Part shown: positions 1 through 7,694 of the stretch, in pieces
Layout of the letters: every line of letters begins with the position of its first letter
How positions within the stretch are numbered: the first letter of the stretch is position 1
DNA from: Oscillospiraceae bacterium
GTDB taxonomy: Bacteria; Bacillota; Clostridia; Oscillospirales; SIG627
Assembly (NCBI GenBank): GCA_015065325.1
Contig: SVQO01000009.1
Location: 1-64,000 of the forward strand
Direction of reading: 5' to 3'
Length of the DNA: 64,000 nt
The notes under the pieces: generated by a model
Databases searched by the model: none
What the model saw: the letters and a program-made list of their open reading frames with translations, nothing else
What the model was told of the DNA's origin: nothing
Position numbers and translations under genes: made by a program

Positions 1-46
1 GTTCTCCCTCAGTCACCTTCGGTGACAGCTCCCTCCCGGAGGGAGC
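1..46. repeat. Palindromic intergenic repeat (cut by window edge)
   Basis: Two adjacent stem-loops are visible: GTCACC-TTC-GGTGAC at 12-26 and GCTCCCTC-CCG-GAGGGAGC at 28-46. Sequences of this CTCCCTCAGTCACC... style recur as dispersed palindromic elements in many gut Clostridia genomes (recollection, not checked here). The element may begin before the window. It lies outside any gene. Confidence 0.5.
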
Positions 47-88
47 CTATCGCTGCGGCGGGACTGTGCAAAGCTAAAGCTTTTTTGG

Positions 89-111
89 AACCACCAGCAC
101 TGCTGGTGGTT
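89..111. repeat. Perfect inverted repeat
   Basis: AACCACCAGCA and TGCTGGTGGTT are exact inverted copies separated by one base. It follows a T run and lies between the left-edge palindromes and the terminator of the CPBP gene. It could belong to the same intergenic element or be a terminator of a gene outside the window. Confidence 0.5.
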
Positions 112-120
112 TACAGAATA

Positions 121-158
121 CAAAAAGCCCCGTGTGTTCAAATTTTTGAACACACGGG
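121..158 (-). terminator. Rho-independent terminator of the CPBP protease gene
   Basis: On the minus strand a long stem (CCCGTGTGTTCAAA with its complement, 128-158) is followed by GGCTTTTT. It starts a few bases after the stop codon of the minus-strand gene. Confidence 0.8.
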
Positions 159-164
159 TTTCTT

Positions 165-866
165 TTACAATCTCTCACTTGTGCTTTTTTGAATATAGAG
201 TGCATAAAGCAGGGGGAAAACAATGAGAAAAACGGGGGCTATATAGAGGGAAACTATGTTTTCGGTATTGAAAACGGACAGTGCATTGGTTAGGGAATGT
301 GCCGCGATACACGGAAGGAGTGAACCGCTCTTGTGGAAAATGATCACGAAAAGGTAGCCGATGGAGGCAGCGTAGGCGATCTGAAACAGAGTGGGAACAA
401 GGTCTGCTCCGTTCAGAAGATTGACCACGTGACCGATGCCAAAGGTTACGGAGCTGACTGCCATGGCAACACGCACGTTATCCTTCGCCATCATCCGAAA
501 GAGAAAGCCGCGGAAAATGATCTCCTCGATAAAGCCGATATTCAGCATCGTCAAAACGTGGCAGACGATCTCGGCAGCAGAGTGATTGATATTGACGCCG
601 TTCCACAAATTGACGGAAACGACGAGAAGAAGCGGGAGAAAATACAAGTACCGCCTCGGCGCCTTCACAGCTTGAAGTCCGTAGTAGGACGCACTTTTCA
701 AAAGCAGGATCAAAAGAAGAAGCGCAGCGGAAAAAGCGGTATTGATCAGCACGGTGCGAAGATCCTCCACACCGAAGCTTTGCATACAAAGGGAATTGAT
801 CACGATATAAAGGGCGATCAAGCCCAAACAAAACAAGGTCTCGTGTTTTTCAAAAAGTTTTTTCAT
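165..866 (-). CDS. CPBP family intramembrane metalloprotease
   Basis: This 233-residue protein has several hydrophobic membrane segments (about residues 12-30, 40-57, 74-88, 133-150, 160-180 and 210-228). It carries the family's three motifs: EEIIFR (Glu114, Glu115, Arg119), FGIGH (His146) and a late AAHSLTNAL histidine near residue 190. CPBP proteins (Abi family, related to Rce1) are membrane proteases. In bacteria they are linked to peptide self-immunity, maturation or unknown roles. No bacteriocin gene is seen beside it. The start is set by GAGGA eight bases upstream, and the gene has its own promoter and terminator, so it is monocistronic. The substrate is unknown. Confidence 0.88.
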   Translation of the reverse strand: MKKLFEKHETLFCLGLIALYIVINSLCMQSFGVEDLRTVLINTAFSAALLLLILLLKSASYYGLQAVKAPRRYLYFLPLLLVVSVNLWNGVNINHSAAEIVCHVLTMLNIGFIEEIIFRGFLFRMMAKDNVRVAMAVSSVTFGIGHVVNLLNGADLVPTLFQIAYAASIGYLFVIIFHKSGSLLPCIAAHSLTNALSVFNTENIVSLYIAPVFLIVFPLLYALYIQKSTSERL

Positions 867-898
867 CGTTTTTCCTCAAGGGGTGAATTTACGCTTAT

Positions 899-927
899 AT
901 TATAACACGATTTTCCAAAAATGCCAG
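899..927 (-). promoter_or_regulatory. Sigma-A promoter of the CPBP gene
   Basis: On the minus strand a TATAAT -10 box (899-904), preceded by an extended TGT, lies 17 bases from a CTGGCA -35-like box (922-927). This is about 33 bases upstream of the start codon. Confidence 0.65.
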
Positions 928-961
928 AGATAATTTTCATTGTACAAAATGCTTTTTCTGA

Positions 962-990
962 TTGCAATTTTTTCTGTGCTGTGTTATACT
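962..990 (+). promoter_or_regulatory. Sigma-A promoter of the hairpin RNA
   Basis: TTGCAA (962-967), a 17-base spacer and TATACT (985-990). The predicted transcription start falls at the first bases of the long inverted repeat at 996, which links promoter and RNA structure tightly. Confidence 0.7.
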
Positions 991-995
991 GTTCT

Positions 996-1158
996 TGCGA
1001 CACAACGAAATACGGACAAACTATGGGAGAAGTGTTTTTTTCGGCAAAAACACATTCTCTATTTTGGCGTTCTCTCGTAGTTTGTCAAAAGTTGTGTCGC
1101 AGCAATCGGAGTTATGTGTTTTTCGTGCGTAGCTTCGGCTGCGCACTTTTTTATTTTT
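996..1158 (+). ncRNA. Candidate structured small RNA or leader RNA (class not recognised)
   Basis: A long imperfect hairpin runs from 996 to 1101. TGCGACACAAC pairs with GTTGTGTCGCA, GACAAACTA pairs with TAGTTTGTC, GGGAGAA pairs with TTCTCTC (one G-U), and an inner GTGTTTTT pairs with AAAAACAC. Internal loops lie between the helices. A second hairpin with a T run follows (1125-1158). A promoter sits exactly upstream. The overall plan, a long rod with internal loops and its own promoter and terminator, resembles 6S RNA in outline, but no diagnostic sequence was recognised. The T run touches the ribosome binding site of the next gene, so it could instead be a regulatory leader of the lipoprotein. 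A hairpin-type mobile repeat is a third option. Confidence 0.5.
1125..1158 (+). terminator. Rho-independent terminator of the hairpin RNA
   Basis: GTGCGTAGC, a TTCG loop and GCTGCGCAC form a nine-pair stem (one G-U), followed by TTTTTTATTTTT. It ends one base before the AGGAGG (1159-1164) of the downstream gene. That gene is therefore expressed by read-through or attenuation unless it has an unseen promoter. Confidence 0.8.
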
Positions 1159-1172
1159 AGGAGGACTGAAAA

Positions 1173-2240
1173 ATGAGGAAAATTGGGTTTTTACTAATAT
1201 GTGTTTGTATACTGATCCCCTTAACAGCTTGCAATTCCGAAAAAGAAACCAAGCGTCAATCGGAAAAAGATAATTTGGAAATTAACGAAGAAAACAAAGA
1301 AGATCCCTCTTGCCAGCATATTTGGCAAGAAGCTACCTGTACTATGGCAAAAAAATGTACTCTTTGTTCTGAGATAAGCGGATTAAACTTAGGACATGAT
1401 TGGATTGAAGCAAGCTATGATGCCCCTTTAACTTGTAAACGTTGCGGTGCGGTAGATGGTGAAAAACTAAAACTCAGCGATGAGTGTGACAAGGTTCTAT
1501 GCTCGGGTGAATACAACGGGAATTCGTACGAGGTTGTATTAAACGAAAGAGAAGACTATTCCGGTTTGTATTTAGAAATCGGAGTGATTAAAAATAACCG
1601 GTGGGTCTTGGAACCTACGCCCGATATGCCTTTTATTACTACTAAAGTTTATGATACTGAAAAAAAGTCTTTCGGAGAAATTCATTACATCGGCCAAGGT
1701 TGCTTTTTATGTCAAAAGGAGAATTCCGGAAGTTACGCATACGCAATATACAGTGCAGAAAACGGAAAGAGCATCACAAGAGATCGATGGTATCAACCTC
1801 TTCCAATTATTTGCAGCAACACCGATGAGTTCTTCATCATTCATCAAGGTCGATACAACGGTGATAACAGGCTTTGGAATACAGATAATTGCTTTACAGT
1901 TTTGAATAAAACCACAATGACCACGTCCGAAATCATTTTAGAGGATGGTATTTCTGATTGGGCTGATGGCGCACATTACCGATTCAGTAATATTTCCGAA
2001 GGCGTTTTTTGGATCGCTCCCGCCGGTCGGAATGAAACAGCTTTTTACGATATCAACGGAAAAAAAGCAATTGATCTGTCTCCATATTATATAAGCTTTA
2101 AATGGCATCTAAATTTTACTAACGGAACTTGCTGCTTTTATATCAAGAACGAAAATGATTCATACTACCTTATTACAATTGACAAAAGCGGAAAAGTCCT
2201 TTCTTCAGAGCCGGCATCTTTGCATGATTTCGGAGTTTAA
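1173..2240 (+). CDS. Putative secreted lipoprotein with Cys-rich N-terminal repeats
   Basis: This 355-residue protein has a lipoprotein signal peptide ending in the lipobox LTAC (Cys20) and then a charged linker. Residues about 48-95 contain two units of the pattern H-x-W, Ala/Tyr..., C...C-x-x-C (CTLC and CKRC), a short motif often seen in surface proteins of gut Clostridia. The remainder is globular, with no family I recognise. The start is fixed by AGGAGG eight bases upstream. The gene is visibly more AT-rich than its neighbours, which suggests recent acquisition or low expression. It lies immediately after the hairpin RNA and its terminator and ends at a bidirectional terminator. Function unknown; probably anchored on the outer face of the membrane. 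Confidence 0.7.
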   Translation: MRKIGFLLICVCILIPLTACNSEKETKRQSEKDNLEINEENKEDPSCQHIWQEATCTMAKKCTLCSEISGLNLGHDWIEASYDAPLTCKRCGAVDGEKLKLSDECDKVLCSGEYNGNSYEVVLNEREDYSGLYLEIGVIKNNRWVLEPTPDMPFITTKVYDTEKKSFGEIHYIGQGCFLCQKENSGSYAYAIYSAENGKSITRDRWYQPLPIICSNTDEFFIIHQGRYNGDNRLWNTDNCFTVLNKTTMTTSEIILEDGISDWADGAHYRFSNISEGVFWIAPAGRNETAFYDINGKKAIDLSPYYISFKWHLNFTNGTCCFYIKNENDSYYLITIDKSGKVLSSEPASLHDFGV

Positions 2241-2298
2241 TACAATGAATATATGGTTTTCTTAGAAAAAATACTTTAAACTCTGCTGAACCTACAAA

Positions 2299-2333
2299 AA
2301 CAACCGCAGCAAAATGCTGCGGTTGTTCTTCTT
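2299..2333. terminator. Bidirectional terminator
   Basis: AACAACCGCAGCA and TGCTGCGGTTGTT form a 13-pair perfect stem with a three-base loop. T-rich sequence follows on both strands. It separates the convergent lipoprotein (plus) and U32-like (minus) genes. Confidence 0.8.
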
Positions 2334-3383
2334 TTACATTTCGGAATTGACGAAGACCTTTTCCTTGACGGATCTGCAATAGCCGCACCTCCTGCAATCC
2401 TTATTGCAGGAGGTGGTCTTTTCGAACCAATCCTCGGGGAAACGGTCGTTATCCACCACGAAGGGGGCGAAAAGCGGGCCGTGTCCGGGCTCGAACAGGT
2501 CGGCAAGGTTTCCGTGGTAGCTGCGATTGGCATAAGCGTCAATGACTACTGCGGGAAGGAAGTGCATACGGGTAGCGATCTTGAACAGATCCACCATTCC
2601 GTCGTAATGATGCAGATCCTCGGGACGGATCCAAGTATTTTGCAGAAAATCCACGTGATGCAAGGGAGTGGAGAAAAATTCCCGACAGCCTGCCGGTCTC
2701 GCCCAAGACAGATTTGCCTTGGAGCGGATCTCCAGCTCGTGGGAAACGGCGTTGTCGTGGAAGGACTGCATCGAGCACTTTCTCAGACAGCCGCTATTGA
2801 CCAGGATCGAGCAGGTCTTTCCCTGTTTGTGGAGATACTCAGTCAGTCTCCCCAGTGCATCAAGGTCGCGGTTGATATCGCGGCAAATGCAGAAGGAGTC
2901 AAACAGATGCTCCACGTACTGCACACCCTTAATGGAATCGATCCGCATATTCACCGAAGCGCGAACCTGAATTTCGGGGGCGTTCCTCTTAATGATCTCT
3001 GCGGTAACGGGAGAGGTGGTGGTAATACCGGTGGGACCGATCCCGCGCTCGAACAAGAAATCCAGAATGGAAAGCACTTCCCTCTCGTGCTGAAGGCTCA
3101 TACAATCGGCACCGCCGCAGGAAGCGTTGAAAAGAAGGTTGCGATCCACGCCCATTTGCGTCAGTGCAACCAGATCCTCGGTGAGAATATTCAAAGCGTC
3201 GTAATCGTTATAGGGGCTTTCCTGACCAAAGGGACTTCTGCCGCTGGAGATGCCGGGGAAGGCAAAATACACCTCCCCGATGGCATCCCGATAGCGGGAG
3301 ATCAGATCAACGAAGGGAATTTGCCCGTCGGCAGGCACGGTATAGCCTACGCTCAGGGGCGTTTTCGCCTTAGTCTGCTTCAT
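2334..3383 (-). CDS. U32-peptidase-like, probable iron-sulfur TIM-barrel protein
   Basis: This 349-residue protein has the feel of the U32 / UbiU-UbiV group: an N-terminal line on pathways of light-weight TIM-barrel strands, an ERGIGPTGITTT segment, an N-x-GC-x3-C motif in the middle (NSGCLRKC), and a C-terminal cluster C-x3-C-x2-C-x2-C (CNKDCRRCGYC). Such cysteines could bind a 4Fe-4S cluster. Family members act in tRNA or quinone hydroxylation or are uncharacterised. The start overlaps the end of the upstream ferredoxin-like gene by 14 bases, so the two are translationally coupled and probably work in one redox process. Exact reaction unknown; family assignment is by motif recollection only. 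Confidence 0.5.
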   Translation of the reverse strand: MKQTKAKTPLSVGYTVPADGQIPFVDLISRYRDAIGEVYFAFPGISSGRSPFGQESPYNDYDALNILTEDLVALTQMGVDRNLLFNASCGGADCMSLQHEREVLSILDFLFERGIGPTGITTTSPVTAEIIKRNAPEIQVRASVNMRIDSIKGVQYVEHLFDSFCICRDINRDLDALGRLTEYLHKQGKTCSILVNSGCLRKCSMQSFHDNAVSHELEIRSKANLSWARPAGCREFFSTPLHHVDFLQNTWIRPEDLHHYDGMVDLFKIATRMHFLPAVVIDAYANRSYHGNLADLFEPGHGPLFAPFVVDNDRFPEDWFEKTTSCNKDCRRCGYCRSVKEKVFVNSEM

Positions 3384-4389
3384 GCTTATTTTCCTTTACG
3401 GCATTTTTTGCTTCCTCAGGCATATACTTAACATTGCCATCCTCGCTCCAGTCAACCTGCCAGGGTCTCTGTCGGCGGAAGGGGGTCTTGAATTTGTTCT
3501 TCAAAACACCTCTTGCCTCCAAGCTGATCATACAAGCACGGGTACAGCCTCTTGCACCGCAAACTGCCTGTCCGGTGTTATACAGCTTTCTGGGTCTGTG
3601 GAAGAAGGGGGTGTGCCATCCGCGGGTAGTTCTCTCGGTATCACGGTTGTAATCCCCTACTTCCCCTTCCTCGGGATATCTGCCGCCGTTGAAGTAGTCG
3701 TCACACTTCTTCTCGTCCAGCTTGCCCCACTCAACCTCATGGCCTGCAAGGGTAACCTTTACGGTTTCGGTCTCGCTGATGCAATGGCCGGGACAATCGC
3801 GGACACAAGCCATACACTTGTTGCAAAGCTGGGGACCGTTGTAGATGGGATCGGGCTCAAGCTCCATTTCGGTCATAACCACACCGATACGGACGCGGGG
3901 ACCGAACTCGGGAGTGATAAACATCTTGCTGTAACCGATCTCACCCAGACCTGCCAGATATGCAGCAATCCTCAAGTGGATCATAATATCGGGACAAGGA
4001 AGTCCTTCTCTCACGGGAACGCTGAATTCCTTCTTCATTTTTCCGGTGTTGGTGATGGCACGCCAGTCGCTCTGGTGACCGAGAGGGATAGCCTCGTAAC
4101 CCTCGTCCTCCAGATGCTTGCAAAGGTTAATGACGGTCATGGGGATATAGTTGTAGGTCAGGCCGCCGTAACCCATTGCAGAGTAGTTGCTGAAGAAGGT
4201 ACCTTCCTCAATACCGCGCAGGGAGCCGCGGAATACGCGGAACGCCATAACGATCATGCTCTTGGCTTCGGGCATAATGTAACGGGGGTCCATTTGCTTG
4301 GGCGCACCCTCGAAGCGGTCCATAGAGGTAATACCTACGGCATCCGCACCAAGGCTTTTCGCCAACGCTTTTACTTCTTGTGCAGTCAT
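3370..4389 (-). CDS. QueG-like 4Fe-4S ferredoxin-domain protein
   Basis: This 339-residue protein resembles epoxyqueuosine reductase and reductive-dehalogenase-like proteins. It has the N-terminal segment MTAQEVKALAKSLGADAVG, a ferredoxin-type cluster CNKCMACVRDCPGHC near residues 204-218, and a second Cys group (CGARGCTRAC) near residue 293. True QueG has two complete 4Fe-4S motifs and cobalamin contacts; here the second motif is atypical, so it is probably a paralogue. An upstream in-frame ATG exists, but AAGGAAA just before this ATG and the promoter position favour this start. It is first in a two-gene operon with the U32-like protein and divergent from an AraC regulator, its likely controller. 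Confidence 0.65.
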   Translation of the reverse strand: MTAQEVKALAKSLGADAVGITSMDRFEGAPKQMDPRYIMPEAKSMIVMAFRVFRGSLRGIEEGTFFSNYSAMGYGGLTYNYIPMTVINLCKHLEDEGYEAIPLGHQSDWRAITNTGKMKKEFSVPVREGLPCPDIMIHLRIAAYLAGLGEIGYSKMFITPEFGPRVRIGVVMTEMELEPDPIYNGPQLCNKCMACVRDCPGHCISETETVKVTLAGHEVEWGKLDEKKCDDYFNGGRYPEEGEVGDYNRDTERTTRGWHTPFFHRPRKLYNTGQAVCGARGCTRACMISLEARGVLKNKFKTPFRRQRPWQVDWSEDGNVKYMPEEAKNAVKENKHEAD

Positions 4390-4425
4390 AAGAATTTCCT
4401 TTCTGAAAAGTTTTATTTCATTTTC

Positions 4426-4453
4426 ATTGTAACACAATCCGTAAGATTTTCAA
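4426..4453 (-). promoter_or_regulatory. Promoter of the QueG-like operon
   Basis: On the minus strand TTGAAA (4448-4453), a 16-base spacer and TACAAT (4426-4431) with extended TGT. It drives the two-gene redox operon away from the AraC gene. Confidence 0.6.
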
Positions 4454-4493
4454 TCTATAATGTGACGATTTTTTATAAAATTCGCTTGAATTA

Positions 4494-4522
4494 TTGCTTT
4501 TTTCTTCAAAATCGTGTATTTT
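4494..4522 (+). promoter_or_regulatory. Promoter of the AraC regulator gene
   Basis: TTGCTT (4494-4499), a 17-base spacer and TATTTT (4517-4522). The predicted transcript starts near 4529, only a few bases before the first in-frame ATG at 4537, which supports use of the later GTG start. Confidence 0.5.
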
Positions 4523-4554
4523 ATTTATAAAATCCAATGAAAAGAGGAAGAACT

Positions 4555-5319
4555 GTGCGTTCAGAGTTTTTCGTCAGTGACGTAGCGTCTGCCTGCTATA
4601 AGCGGTATCCCACGGGATACGTATTCCGTCAGAAAAAAAGAAAATACTACGGGATCACTCTGATCCTGTCGGGAGAAATGGAGTGGATCGGGGAAAACCG
4701 TCAGTTTTTCCTTCGTGCGGGAGATCTGCTTTTACAAGAGCAAAACGATAAGTATCAGCTTCGGGTATCGGGAGAAACGCCTGCGGAATACATGGTAATC
4801 TCCTACGTAGCTGAGCCCATGGAGTACTTGCTTTCCCATCTTCCGGAGCGGTATTATCATACGCCCAGAATCTCCAAATACAAGGATCTGTTTGAGGATG
4901 CGGTGCGCCTGGGAAATTCCATTTCCCCTTGCGGCGGAGCAAGGCTTTGTGCCGCGGTACAGGAAATACTCGCCTGTATCGTACAAGAGTACGCCCGCAA
5001 AAATACAAACGGCTCTGCAAGCTATGCGGAAAGTGCTATGCTCTTTATGGAGCAGAATTTCAACCTTCCCATCAACTGCTCTCTGATCGCCGCCGAGGTG
5101 GGGATCTCCCCTTCCCATTTGCGCACGCGGTTCAAGGAGGAATACGGAGTTTCTTTGATCGGCGCGTTGAACGAGATCCGCATCCGCCACGCGAAGAATA
5201 TGCTGAAAAGCGGTGCCTTCACACTGCGGGAGGTTGCAAGCCAATGCGGCTTTCAGAACGAATATTATTTCGGCAGAGTATTCAAGCAGATCACCGGAAC
5301 AAGTCCCGGCAAATATTAA
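4555..5319 (+). CDS. AraC family transcriptional regulator
   Basis: The protein is 254 residues. An N-terminal cupin-like sensing half (about 20-125, with LILSGEMEWIGE and LRAGDLLL) precedes the C-terminal double helix-turn-helix. The latter includes NCSLIAAEVGISPSHLRTRF and the AraC signature LREVASQCGFQNEYYFGRVF...GTSPGKY at the very end. It probably binds DNA as a dimer and responds to a small ligand. The start chosen is GTG with GAGGA six bases upstream; an ATG six codons earlier has no ribosome binding site and lies almost at the transcript start. It is divergent from the QueG-like/U32-like operon across about 165 bases and probably controls that operon; the ligand is unknown. Confidence 0.85.
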   Translation: MRSEFFVSDVASACYKRYPTGYVFRQKKRKYYGITLILSGEMEWIGENRQFFLRAGDLLLQEQNDKYQLRVSGETPAEYMVISYVAEPMEYLLSHLPERYYHTPRISKYKDLFEDAVRLGNSISPCGGARLCAAVQEILACIVQEYARKNTNGSASYAESAMLFMEQNFNLPINCSLIAAEVGISPSHLRTRFKEEYGVSLIGALNEIRIRHAKNMLKSGAFTLREVASQCGFQNEYYFGRVFKQITGTSPGKY

Positions 5320-5320
5320 A

Positions 5321-5352
5321 AAATGCGACAGAATTTCTTCTGTCGCATTTTG
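5321..5352. terminator. Bidirectional terminator
   Basis: AAATGCGACAGAA, a TTTC loop and TTCTGTCGCATTT form a perfect 13-pair stem between the convergent AraC and SPFH genes, with T-rich flanks on both sides. Confidence 0.8.
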
Positions 5353-5354
5353 AT

Positions 5355-6302
5355 TTAGTCACAGCAAGGATCAGCCTTTTTGGCAGGACGGGGTTCATCT
5401 GCAGCGGGAGGAGTGGTATCACCGAGGCCGGAGGTCTCGGAGAAGATCACGTTGGACTTGGTCATATCCACTGCGTCGGTAGGAACAATGATCTTAGACG
5501 CCTTTCCGTAGGACATGGAAACCAGAGCCTCGTATTTCTTCAGCTCCAAAACAGCTCTGTCTACACCCGCTTCCTTCAAAGCGCGCAGACCGTCTGCCTC
5601 CGCCTTCTTGGAAAGGAAGATCGCCTTGGCTTCACCCTCGGCGCGGGCAATGCGGGCATCTCTCTCACCCTCAGCGGCAAGGATCATTGCCTGCTTGTCA
5701 CCCTCGGCGCGGGTAATGGCTGCTGCTTTATGTCCCTCTGCCTGAAGCAGGGTCTCGCGGCGGTCACGCTCTGCCTTCATCTGCTTTTCCATAGCATTTT
5801 GGATCTCGGCGGGAGGAATAATATTCTTCAGCTCTACGCGGTTGACCTTGATCCCCCACTTATCCGTGGCTTCGTCCAGGATCTCGGTCATTTTTGCATT
5901 GATGGTGTCGCGGGAGGTCAAAGTACCGTCCAGCTCCAACTCGCCTACGATATTACGCAGAGTGGTGGCGGCAAGGTTTGCAAGGGCGGAGATGGGGTTG
6001 ACCGCACCGTATGCGTACAGTTTGGAATCGTAGACGGCGTAATAGATCACCGTATCGATCTGCATGGTAACGTTATCCTTGGTAATAACAGGCTGAGGCG
6101 GTGAATCCAGCACCTGCTCCTTCAGGGTCACGCGCTTGGAGATCCGCTCCAAAAGCGGAACCTTGATATGGAATCCCGCAGACCAGGTGGTTCTGTATTT
6201 TCCCAAAAACTCGATAACGAATTCGTGCGCCTGGGGAACGATCTTGATATTGGCAAGAATAATGATCAGTACGATGACGCCGATGATAATAACAAATTCC
6301 AT
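5355..6302 (-). CDS. SPFH / band 7 (stomatin-prohibitin) membrane protein
   Basis: This 315-residue protein begins with one transmembrane segment (MEFVIIIGVIVLIIILAN) and then a band 7 domain (about 22-185, with KVPLLERISKRVTLKEQV and DPISALANL-type motifs). A long Ala/Glu-rich coiled coil follows (about 190-265, repeated RAEGD/AEGER units). Such slipin/paraslipin proteins form oligomeric cages in membrane microdomains and often partner with NfeD proteins or membrane proteases; no NfeD gene is adjacent here. An upstream ATG in frame is rejected because AAAGGAG precedes this one. It is monocistronic, with a fully consensus promoter, so high expression is likely. The tail ends in an unusual DPCCD. 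Confidence 0.88.
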   Translation of the reverse strand: MEFVIIIGVIVLIIILANIKIVPQAHEFVIEFLGKYRTTWSAGFHIKVPLLERISKRVTLKEQVLDSPPQPVITKDNVTMQIDTVIYYAVYDSKLYAYGAVNPISALANLAATTLRNIVGELELDGTLTSRDTINAKMTEILDEATDKWGIKVNRVELKNIIPPAEIQNAMEKQMKAERDRRETLLQAEGHKAAAITRAEGDKQAMILAAEGERDARIARAEGEAKAIFLSKKAEADGLRALKEAGVDRAVLELKKYEALVSMSYGKASKIIVPTDAVDMTKSNVIFSETSGLGDTTPPAADEPRPAKKADPCCD

Positions 6303-6330
6303 AAAAAATCTCCTTTCGGTTTCTGTTATT

Positions 6331-6359
6331 ATTATAGCACCGTGCTTTTTTCGTGTCAA
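6331..6359 (-). promoter_or_regulatory. Consensus sigma-A promoter of the SPFH gene
   Basis: On the minus strand TTGACA (6354-6359), exactly 17 bases, then TATAAT (6331-6336). Both boxes are perfect consensus. Confidence 0.85.
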
Positions 6360-6374
6360 GAACTTCAAAAAGTA

Positions 6375-6403
6375 TTGAAAAGCCGATCAAAAGCGGTTAT
6401 AAT
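6375..6403 (+). promoter_or_regulatory. Sigma-A promoter of the fucO-like gene
   Basis: TTGAAA (6375-6380), a 17-base spacer and TATAAT (6398-6403). The leader to the start codon is about 40 bases and holds AAAGGAG. Confidence 0.8.
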
Positions 6404-6448
6404 AAAATCAGCGGTTAACGCGAAATTTAATATAAAGGAGACGCTATT

Positions 6449-7591
6449 ATGGCAAATCGTTTCGTCGCAAATGCAATTTCTTATCACGGCAAGGGTGCCA
6501 TCGCAGAAATCCCCGGTATTATCGAGGCAAAAGGCTTTAAAAAGGCTTTCGTTGCTTCTGACCCCGATCTGGTAAAATTCGGTGTTACCAAAAAGGTAAC
6601 CGACCTGCTGGACGCAAAGGGAATGGCTTACGAGATCTATTCCGATATTAAGCCCAACCCCACCATTGAAAACGTTAAGAGCGGTGTTGCCGCCTATAAG
6701 GCAAGCGGCGCCGACTATATGATCGCCATCGGCGGCGGTTCTTCCATGGATACCGCAAAGGCCATCGGTATCATCATCAACAACCCCGAGTTTGCTGACG
6801 TTCGCAGTTTGGAGGGCGTTGCTCCCACCAAGAATCGCACCGTGTACACCATTGCAGTAGCTACCACCGCGGGCACTGCCGCAGAAGCTACCATCAACTA
6901 CGTAATTACCGACGTAGAGAGAAAGAGAAAGTTCGTTTGCGTTGACGTAAACGATATTCCCGATATTGCCATCGTGGATCCCGATATGATGTCCACCATG
7001 CCCAAGGGTCTGACTGCCGCTACCGGTATGGACGCTCTGACCCACGCCATCGAGGGCTATACCACCAAGGGTGCTTGGGATCTGCCCGATTGCCTGAATC
7101 TGGAAGCCATCCGTTTGATCGGGAAGAGCCTGCGCGGTGCCGTCAACAATGAAGCCGAAGGCCGCGAGGGTATGGCTCTGGGTCAGTACGTGACCGGTAT
7201 GGCATTCTCCAACGTGGGTCTTGGCATTGCTCACTCCGTTGCACATACCTTGGGCGCCGTTTACGACACTCCCCACGGCGTTGCCTGTGCAATGATGCTT
7301 CCTTTGGTAATGGAATACAACGCAGAATGCACCGGTGAGAAGTACAAGGCAATCGCAGAAGCGATGGGCGTAGATACCACCGGTATGGATCAGGCTGCTT
7401 ACCGCAAGGCTGCCGTAGACGCCGTTCGCAGCTTGAGCATCGACGTCGGCATCCCCACAAAGCTCGCCGCTTTGAAGGAAGAAGATCTTGACTTTTTGGC
7501 AGAGTCCGCCTTTGCCGATGCTTGCGCTCCCGGCAACCCCAAGGAAGCAAGCGTAGAGGATATCAAGGGTCTGATCCGCAAATTGATGTAA
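6449..7591 (+). CDS. fucO: Iron-dependent alcohol dehydrogenase, lactaldehyde reductase type
   Basis: This 380-residue group III (iron) alcohol dehydrogenase closely tracks the E. coli FucO pattern along its length, including SGADYMIAIGGGS (nucleotide binding, 88-98), NNPEFADVRSLEG, INYVITD and KFVCVD. The metal ligands are visible: Asp195 and His199 (DALTH), His262 and His276 (AHSVAHTLG...TPHG). FucO reduces L-lactaldehyde to 1,2-propanediol with NADH in fucose and rhamnose fermentation; related enzymes accept other short aldehydes. No fucose catabolic genes are next to it. It is monocistronic with a strong promoter and terminator. The alternative is a broad-specificity alcohol dehydrogenase. 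Confidence 0.85.
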   Translation: MANRFVANAISYHGKGAIAEIPGIIEAKGFKKAFVASDPDLVKFGVTKKVTDLLDAKGMAYEIYSDIKPNPTIENVKSGVAAYKASGADYMIAIGGGSSMDTAKAIGIIINNPEFADVRSLEGVAPTKNRTVYTIAVATTAGTAAEATINYVITDVERKRKFVCVDVNDIPDIAIVDPDMMSTMPKGLTAATGMDALTHAIEGYTTKGAWDLPDCLNLEAIRLIGKSLRGAVNNEAEGREGMALGQYVTGMAFSNVGLGIAHSVAHTLGAVYDTPHGVACAMMLPLVMEYNAECTGEKYKAIAEAMGVDTTGMDQAAYRKAAVDAVRSLSIDVGIPTKLAALKEEDLDFLAESAFADACAPGNPKEASVEDIKGLIRKLM

Positions 7592-7605
7592 GCGCTTTTA
7601 CCCGC

Positions 7606-7638
7606 AAAGAGGTGTGGAAAAATCCACACCTCTTTTTT
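7606..7638 (+). terminator. Terminator of the fucO-like gene
   Basis: AGAGGTGTGGA and TCCACACCTCT form an 11-pair stem with an AAAA loop, followed by TTTTTT. Confidence 0.85.
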
Positions 7639-7694
7639 AAAATGTAAAATGTGTGCGATTTGCGGAAGACCCAAGGATTATTGATCCGTTATAG

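Noticed and set aside
333-905. Plus-strand 190-codon frame opposite the CPBP gene
   Set aside because: Antisense shadow; the minus-strand gene has EEIIFR/FGIGH motifs, promoter and terminator.
996-1101. SRP RNA (4.5S/scRNA) as identity of the long hairpin
   Set aside because: The conserved apical GGAA loop and AGCAG/AGGUC signature of SRP RNA are absent.
921-1160. A 79-codon plus-strand frame over the hairpin RNA
   Set aside because: It crosses a promoter, a long hairpin and a terminator, has no ribosome binding site and no protein-like composition.
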